The notes under the pieces were generated by a model. It did not search any database, had not been told where the DNA came from, and saw only the letters and a program-made list of their open reading frames with translations. Below are positions 58,157-64,000 of a stretch of 64,000 nucleotides of DNA, in pieces. Position 1 is the stretch's first letter. The number at the start of each line of letters is the position of its first letter. The stretch is from Simmondsia chinensis (taxonomy: Eukaryota > Streptophyta > Magnoliopsida > Caryophyllales > Simmondsiaceae). Made by a program: the position numbers and the translations under genes. Where the stretch lies: assembly GCA_018398585.1 (NCBI GenBank), contig JAGTTD010000006.1, forward strand, positions 4,662,501 through 4,726,500, given 5' to 3'.

Positions 58157-59424
58157 ATTATATATTTAAAAACTATACTTAATTTTATGTCTAATATATG
58201 TAATATAAACTTATCATCATATAATAAATTAATTAACTTAGTGTTCCTTTTTGTAATCAAATGATTTTTTCGTTTGACAGTGAAAATGAAGAAAAAGAAC
58301 ATCCAATGGATACAAATAGTCCTCAAAAGGAAGAACAATGAAATCAACAATAAGAAAATTAGAAAATCTTAAGGGCCCCTTTGGAATGCAAGAAATGTTT
58401 ACAAAGGAAAAAAAAAATATTGGGAAGAAAGTACTTTCCCGTACACGAAAAATATGAAGGAAAAAAAAAATCCAATGAAAAATTTTACAAGTTTATAATA
58501 AAATTTGAGGACAAGAATTTTATTCTTGAAACGGAGAGGAAAATTGGAAGAAGAAAAAGAATCTCGGGCCAAACCATGCCTAAACAAATGAAAATCCAAA
58601 GTCTAGAGTCTATATCTGTATCATGATCAAACCTAGGAAAAGGATGCGATTAGATCTGAAGCATGATAGACCGAGGTGGATTTCTATAGCAAGGAGACGT
58701 ACATGACGGGCTGGATATGGGAGTGGCTGAGGTAATCAAAATGATTTCTAATATATATATATATATATATAATTTTAAATTATTCTATGCTCCAAAAAAA
58801 AAAAAAAAATTCAATACAGTACAAAATATATTAGCAATAATATATTTTTTTTGGATATCACATTAATTATGACATTTGTACTTATTTTCAATTTTAATTA
58901 TTGGACATACTTTAATAATTGAGAAAATTATCTCACTAATTATTCTAAAGTAATTTCTGAAATTCATTGTATTTTGAACTTTAATCCCATATTTTCGTAG
59001 TGCAAATGATAATAGAAAATTATAGAAACATATTATGAAAATTTTTCTTAATATTTACGTACTTCTAGGAGATGAAAATCATTTTAGAAAATGAAAAATG
59101 GTGATGTTATTTACACTAAAAAACATGTTATTTCTACAAATTTCATAAAGTTATATTGACATTAATATTTTTTTTTTTTGACAATAATATTATCCTACAA
59201 AAATTTGCCAATTTTATTTGTGCAATTTGAAAGATGGAAGATTCTGTGGACTTAATCTAAGCCTTCTTTGCTAATAAATTAAAGAGTCACAAATCAATGA
59301 TCAACAGCCAACCAAAAAAAAAAATAGCGAGTGGAAAAGATGAAAGAATAAAGTTTGATTTAACAAAGCTTTAGACATTTTCAACCTTTATGGAAGCTTC
59401 AATGAAAGGTGGGCCTTCTCTTTT
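58157..59424. other. AT-rich intergenic with AT microsatellite
   Basis: (AT)n at 58751-58771 and an A-run at 58793-58809. 58370-58640 has words like gggcccctttggaatgcaag and ccatgcctaaa that may be ends of a Harbinger-like MITE, not convincing. No gene. Confidence 0.4.
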
Positions 59425-59600
59425 TTTATCCGATAATTAGCGACAAAGTCGCAGTACATATCAGACACCTTGTATGAATGAGACTTGAGTCAACCGGAAT
59501 AAAAGCAGGGATCAAGATAGAGATAAAAATAGCACAATAGACTAAGAAAATGTGATTACAAGACAAATGCAAGCCAAAATAACTGACGCTACATGACTAA
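59425..59600 (-). mobile_element. L1-type 3' end
   Basis: On the minus strand the sequence reads ccggttgactcaagtctc, then gcgactttgtcgctaattat and an A-run. It is the best-conserved copy of the L1 terminus in the window. Its 5' limit is unknown; no duplication found. Confidence 0.55.
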
Positions 59601-59706
59601 ATCCACCATTGGATAGAATGGACTAGGAACAAGAAATTAGACTAACCAATACCCTAACACATCATTACAATATGGTTAGTGTCAATCGATTTATCACCAT
59701 CAAAAT

Positions 59707-59853
59707 TTAGTCTAAGCTTTTCCCGAGCTCCCATGCATGCTTTGTAGCAAGCAGCTTATCAACATCTTTAGCACATTCGTCCTTCATCACCAACTTCTTC
59801 TGCTTCTTACCAAAGGTCTTAACTGATTTCTTCGAGCTACTTCCGAGTGACAT
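59707..59853 (-). CDS. Small Lys-rich ORF, 48 codons, unidentified
   Basis: ATG at 59853 to TAA at 59707. The product starts MSLGSSSKKSVKTFGKKQKK, then has an amphipathic-looking stretch (KDVDKLLATKHAWELGKSL). Composition (about a quarter Lys, plus Trp, His and Cys) and even codon use are unlike the AT-rich junk around it. On the minus strand TATATAAAG lies about 30 bp before the ATG (59882-59874). I recognise no family. The ORF lies just upstream of an L1 3' end in the same orientation, so it could be a retroposed cDNA piece or an exon rather than a gene of its own. Too close TATA spacing argues against a normal leader. Confidence 0.3.
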   Translation of the reverse strand: MSLGSSSKKSVKTFGKKQKKLVMKDECAKDVDKLLATKHAWELGKSLD

Positions 59854-59899
59854 CCTTTAGAAATTTTTGCTTGTCCCACTTTATATATACACACACATA

Positions 59900-61982
59900 A
59901 ATGAATAATTATTTGATATTTTTCTATAATATAATAATGTTATTAGATATTTTATGAATATTTAAGTAGAGTCTCTATAGTATTTTTTATTTCATTATAC
60001 ATCAAGTGTTTAGGCAGGCTTATTTCTTAGATCTCATTAGATTTAAATATTTATCAGATAGGTGTTCTATATTTTAACATATGCAACAAAGTGCCTTGAA
60101 ATTTCGACATTATTATTGAGGTGCCCTAGGTCAAAACTTAATGCATTATGATCAGAATTGAGACAAAAAATTTTGACGTATTACATAATTATGTATGAGT
60201 TACTCCAGTGTTTTTAGTCAAAATTCGGTAGACTATGATCAAAATCCATCAAATCCTGATACAAGCTATCCATATATCGCAAAACCTATTTCTCATATTA
60301 GCATTTTCTAGTCCAAAATTATTAAATTCTTATAGAAGATATTTATTTATAGTCAATATTATTTTCACTTCAGCAATTTCCAATAAAAAATTTATCGAAT
60401 TTCAGCATAATAGCACCCAATTGATAAAACTTATAAATTTCTGAATAGAAACCTTAAATTATATGTATTAAAATATGAGATATATCAGTGATAAATATTA
60501 AGTAATGAATTAAAATATTTTTTAATTTTGATTAATGAAGAAGAAGGGAGGTTTGCAATGGAATTATCCATTTTAGGGGAATGAGGATCATTCCAGCCAA
60601 CACCCAATAAAAGAGCTTGAAAAGCCCTCCACCCTTTTGTCTTCTTCATTTTTTAATTAATTAATTAATTATCCTTCCTAATCTTATTTTATTTTTAATC
60701 CCCATAATTAGTCCCAATCAAGTGGTACCAAAAGTCAAGAGTTTTGTGATTATAAAATGAATACCCAAGATTTAATTTGGGATGAGTTGGCCTTGGTTAG
60801 AATTTAGGGGGGAAAAAAGGGTTGGATTCATATTTACAAAATAAAGTCGGTATAGTCAAAATAATATACAGTTAATTGAGTAGTTAAAGTTGATATAGCG
60901 GTGGAGTATCGATTTTTAGCTTAAGGTTATTAGTTTTGAAGCTCATTTCTTCGATGCTCAAGGATTTGATGCAATAATCGAAGTGATTGAATATAGATGT
61001 TTATTCTGTTAGAAAATAAAATATTCTAATGATTTTTCATCGAACCACTATTCATCTATTGTATTTTCATAGAAATTGGGGGCGAGAAAGATCTATGGCT
61101 CATTTCTATCCTCTTGAAAATTGGTATGTTTGTAAAGAAAATGCATGATTTATTATGCAATATATATCATCAAATTAAATTATAAAATATTGTTTTGAAA
61201 TAAAATGGTTTAAGGTCTATTTTTGACATGTTAAATATTAGATTCTAAAAATATTTCTTTTATATTTTGGAGTTTTTATTTTTATTTTTTAAAAAATTCA
61301 GAAATATGATATATTTATTTAAAATTCAATTTAAATAGGATAATTTGTTACAAAAACTATTTTTCAATAGAAAAGAATTTATAATTTATGTAATCTTATT
61401 TTTATTATCAATATATAGAAAATTTAAAAATCATATTTTAATAAATAATATATTTTTCTTATTTTTGATTTTTGACCACTTCTAAAAAGAGCAAAACTTG
61501 GAATATCAAAAATAAAATTGTTCTAACTTTATTTTAAAAGCTCATTTTGTAATTTTTCAAAAGCCAAATTTTTAAAAGCAAAGATAGCAAGCCATTTTTA
61601 GCAGTGCTCGAAAAAGGTTTTAGGATTATTCTAGGTGAGGGACGATAAGTTTCCAACTCATGACCTCTTACTTAACATATTAAATGACAAGTCATTGCAC
61701 AAATACATTTAACTTTTCAGGAACCTCTTTTAGAAGCAATATTAAGTATTTATATATAATGGAAAATAAAATTCGAATTTAAAATACCTTTAAACTAGAA
61801 TATAGTTATAAATTACATAAACTCTCAAAATTAAAGTCATGTTGTTACTGCTTTTGTTTGGATTTTTATTTTTAAGAAACTAAAAGTTAAATTTTAGTTT
61901 TTTTGTTTTAAGTTTTCATTCTAACAAAAATAAAAGAAGTTAATTTCAAATATGATACCAAAAAAAAAAAAAAAGCACGCTC
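59900..61982. other. AT-rich region upstream of the NAC gene
   Basis: 60045-60485 carries inverted words of the dispersed TIR family (aaagtgccttgaaat, gaggtgccctagg on the left; tatgtattaaaatatgag, gtgataaatatta on the right). The rest to 61980 is AT-rich without recognisable elements; 60900-61000 contains a box-B-like gttttgaagctcatttc, weak. No gene. Confidence 0.4.
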
Positions 61983-62157
61983 TTAATTTTTTTTTTTTTT
62001 TGTGGATAATTACCGACAAGTCGCACTCTAAAACGGAAAGCTTGTATAAACGAAGGCACAGTCAACCTGTATAAAAGTAAAAATCTAGGAACAAATATAA
62101 AAATAACTAAGACAAAATAAAAAGACAAGACAAAAATTAGAAAAATACATAGACAAA
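61968..62157 (-). mobile_element. Probable L1 tail in the NAC promoter
   Basis: Left of the T-run at 61989-62001 is aaaaaaaaagcacgc; to the right of the body is aaaaaaaaagcaagc (62155-62169 region), a possible duplication. The body on the minus strand ends gcgacttgtcggtaattatcc plus A-run, matching the L1 terminus at 59431. About 300-480 bp upstream of the NAC start codon. Confidence 0.5.
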
Positions 62158-62199
62158 AAAAAAGCAAGCAGACACTATATGTATACAATACCTAAATAA

Positions 62200-62462
62200 T
62201 TGTTCCCCTATGTTTGCTTGAAGCCTACGTATATATCTATGTATTTAGGGGCCTCCCCTCCCCCATTATTTCATTTTTTTCATTACACCCTTTTCTCCTC
62301 TTTCTTCTTCTTCTTCTGAAACACCACCCCCCCCCCCCAAAAAAAAAAAAAAAAAACTAAAATCAGAAACCCATTTTATCAACGATTTCAGAACCCTTTA
62401 GTTTTGGGAATTGAAGGGTTTTGATTATTGATCAATACCCATCTTTTTAAGAAAAAAGCGTA
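62200..62462 (+). promoter_or_regulatory. NAC core promoter and 5' UTR
   Basis: tatatatcta at about 62229-62238 is a plausible TATA box. It is followed by a pyrimidine-rich leader (cttttctcctctttcttc, 62287-62315), a C-run and an A-run (62327-62356), ending at the ATG. Transcription start is not determinable here. Confidence 0.5.
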
Positions 62463-63465
62463 ATGGAAGCGAAAAATATTTCCGGGTTTGGTGTTAGAGA
62501 GAGAGAAGAAGAAGAAACAGCCATGGATTTACCACCGGGTTTTCGGTTTCACCCGACTGATGAGGAGCTTATCACACAGTATCTCTCTCCGAAAGTGACC
62601 AATAGCACTTTCTCTGCCATAGCTATTTCTGAGGTCGATCTAAACAAGTGTGAGCCTTGGGACTTACCAAGTAAGTCACATCATTTATAATTCGTTTTTT
62701 TGTAGGTTCGATGAAATTTCATATGGTATTAACATTGGATTATCGGTTTTATGTTGTCTTTTCGGTTTATTGAGGGTCTAGGTGAAAAAGGTCTTATTTG
62801 GGATAATTGGTGTTAAGTTATTGATGGGTCGAATTTTGGATGATCAAATGATCAATTCGATTGGAGAAGCTAATCGATGTACTTGGAAAGACTCACGTAC
62901 GTAGTTATGATAGAGAATACGTCAGTATATAACTAAAGTATTTTTGAAAGATTCATGACTTCTCATCTAATAATTTTATATCTTTTAGTAATTGGGAAAG
63001 TTTTATGACACTAAATTAGGTAGTTAATTGGGTCAATTTTCCATTCCCCGATGATCTTTCATGTTGAGTTCTCGTCACTCATCGGTCGTCTTAATTTTCG
63101 CCTTTCTATTTTAGAATCTCAAACCTCATAGTTTTTGGGTGGTTTGGCTAACTAAGTATGAATTCAATCTCGTGTTTATGGTCGCAGAAAGGGCGAGAAT
63201 GGGAGAGAAAGAATGCTACTTTTTCTGTAAGAGGGACAGGAAGTACCCGACGGGGTTGAGGACAAACAGAGCAACCGAAGCAGGATATTGGAAAGCTACA
63301 GGCAAAGACAAAGAGATCTACAAAGGAAAATCACTTGTTGGCATGAAGAAAACTCTTGTTTTCTACAAAGGCAGGGCCCCTAAAGGGTCAAAATCCAACT
63401 GGGTCATGCATGAATATAGGCTCGATGGTCAACTCTCCCTTCAAAACCTTCCATCTTCTGCTAAG
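62463..63465 (+). CDS. NAC-domain transcription factor, NAM/ORE1-ANAC100 group, 3' part outside window
   Basis: Exons 62463-62670 and 63188-63465 join with gtaagt donor and tcgcag acceptor, splitting one Lys codon, and the third exon lies beyond the window. NAC subdomains A ([19 protein letters not shown]), B ([16 protein letters not shown]), C ([20 protein letters not shown]) and D ([26 protein letters not shown]) are complete; subdomain E is missing with exon 3. The intron positions match those of this group (NAC079/092/100), DNA-binding regulators of boundary formation, senescence or lateral root growth. Either ATG at 62463 or 62523 may start it; I prefer the first because relatives have about 10-25 acidic residues before LPPG. 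Odd: Cys replaces the Trp of the usual KEWYFF motif (KECYFF). A microRNA164 site, if present, would be in exon 3. Confidence 0.93.
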
Positions 63466-63603
63466 GTAATTCTCTTTTTCTTATTGAGAATCGGAGAAAA
63501 GTATTTTACAGAGTTAAAGAACATCAGCTTTGGATTGTGATTCACCTTTTCGATTATCACACTATCTTTCTAGTGAACAAGTCATGATTTTGATAACAAA
63601 TGG

Positions 63604-63690
63604 TGAAGTTATTGTACATCAGCCCCCGCAGATCCTGCGTAGACGGGAGCCCTTAAGGCACTGGGTATGTTCCTATAATGAAGTTATTGT
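63604..63690 (+). mobile_element. RTE-tail-only insertion in NAC intron 2, perfect 12-bp duplication
   Basis: tgaagttattgt at 63604-63615 and 63679-63690 encloses 63 bp consisting solely of the RTE/SINE 3' tail: acatcagccccc, gatcctgcgtagacgggagc, ggcactgggtatg. The perfect duplication indicates a recent extremely truncated insertion. Confidence 0.85.
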
Positions 63691-64000
63691 CCTTATTTGT
63701 TTTCGAAAATATATGGTCATTTTTGTTCTTTTTACGAGCGTATTGCTTTTCTTATACCTTTTTTCAAAGTTTATTACCTTCTTGAGTATACAATAAACAT
63801 TATGTCCTTTTTTTTTTCCCCCTTAGAAATTGTGTAGAGAAACTAGGCAGGTTAACTTGAATATGTGAGTTTCTTTACATGTGAGGCTATGCATATAGCA
63901 AAGCAAGAAGGTTTTGATCCTGTTTTTCTTAAAAAATTTATAGAAATATACATTATAAATAAAATGGCATTTTTTTTTCTTATTTTTGACAAATGTTTTT
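63691..64000 (+). other. Intron 2 of the NAC gene, continuing beyond the window
   Basis: AT-rich, no acceptor followed by the expected NEWVICRVF exon start is found before 64000. A polypyrimidine run is at 63807-63826. Confidence 0.5.

Overview
This window looks like nuclear DNA of a flowering plant, most likely a eudicot. It is AT-rich, carries spliced genes of plant-specific type (an ACHT thioredoxin, an Mpo1-like DUF962 protein, a NAM-type NAC factor), and is dominated by plant transposon families. I cannot name the species. Splice sites are by-eye GT/AG assignments; protein homologies come from remembered family consensus, not a search.

Only three host genes are well supported. At the left edge is the 5' part of an ACHT-type thioredoxin gene (minus strand, 492-1333), cut by the window start. 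At 13120-19846 (plus) lies a complete four-exon DUF962/Mpo1-like gene of 183 codons with a 5.1 kb first intron full of repeats. At the right edge are the first two exons of a NAC transcription factor (plus, 62463-63465). A 48-codon Lys-rich ORF at 59707-59853 (minus) is a weak fourth candidate.

Most of the rest is transposons, many with exact borders. They include two degenerate RTE-type LINEs (4327-6405, 22138-23045) and further insertions that share their 3' tail; two nested hAT-like elements (15322-16564 around 15624-16368, 8-bp duplication); a Harbinger-like element (20525-21569); and a complete CACTA/En-Spm element (24447-31728) with TNPD- and TNPA-like genes, both broken by point stops. 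An old Ty1/copia element (34033-46525) has one LTR split by a 6.5 kb LTR element without coding capacity (34240-40746). Two solo LTRs (48380-49127, 54966-55724) and several 5'-truncated L1 tails (12516-12774, 57875-58156 and others) complete the set.

The most unusual object is at 53037-53294: a perfect 15-bp target-site duplication encloses a 5S rRNA-like sequence of full 120-nt length joined directly to the RTE-type 3' tail seen elsewhere in the window. It has the architecture of a 5S rRNA-derived SINE mobilised by the local RTE LINE, a class I do not know from plants.

The host genes do not form a pathway together. The common logic is parasitic: the RTE tail marks both coding LINE copies and short non-coding passengers, and the CACTA, copia and hAT copies are nested so that relative insertion order can be read.
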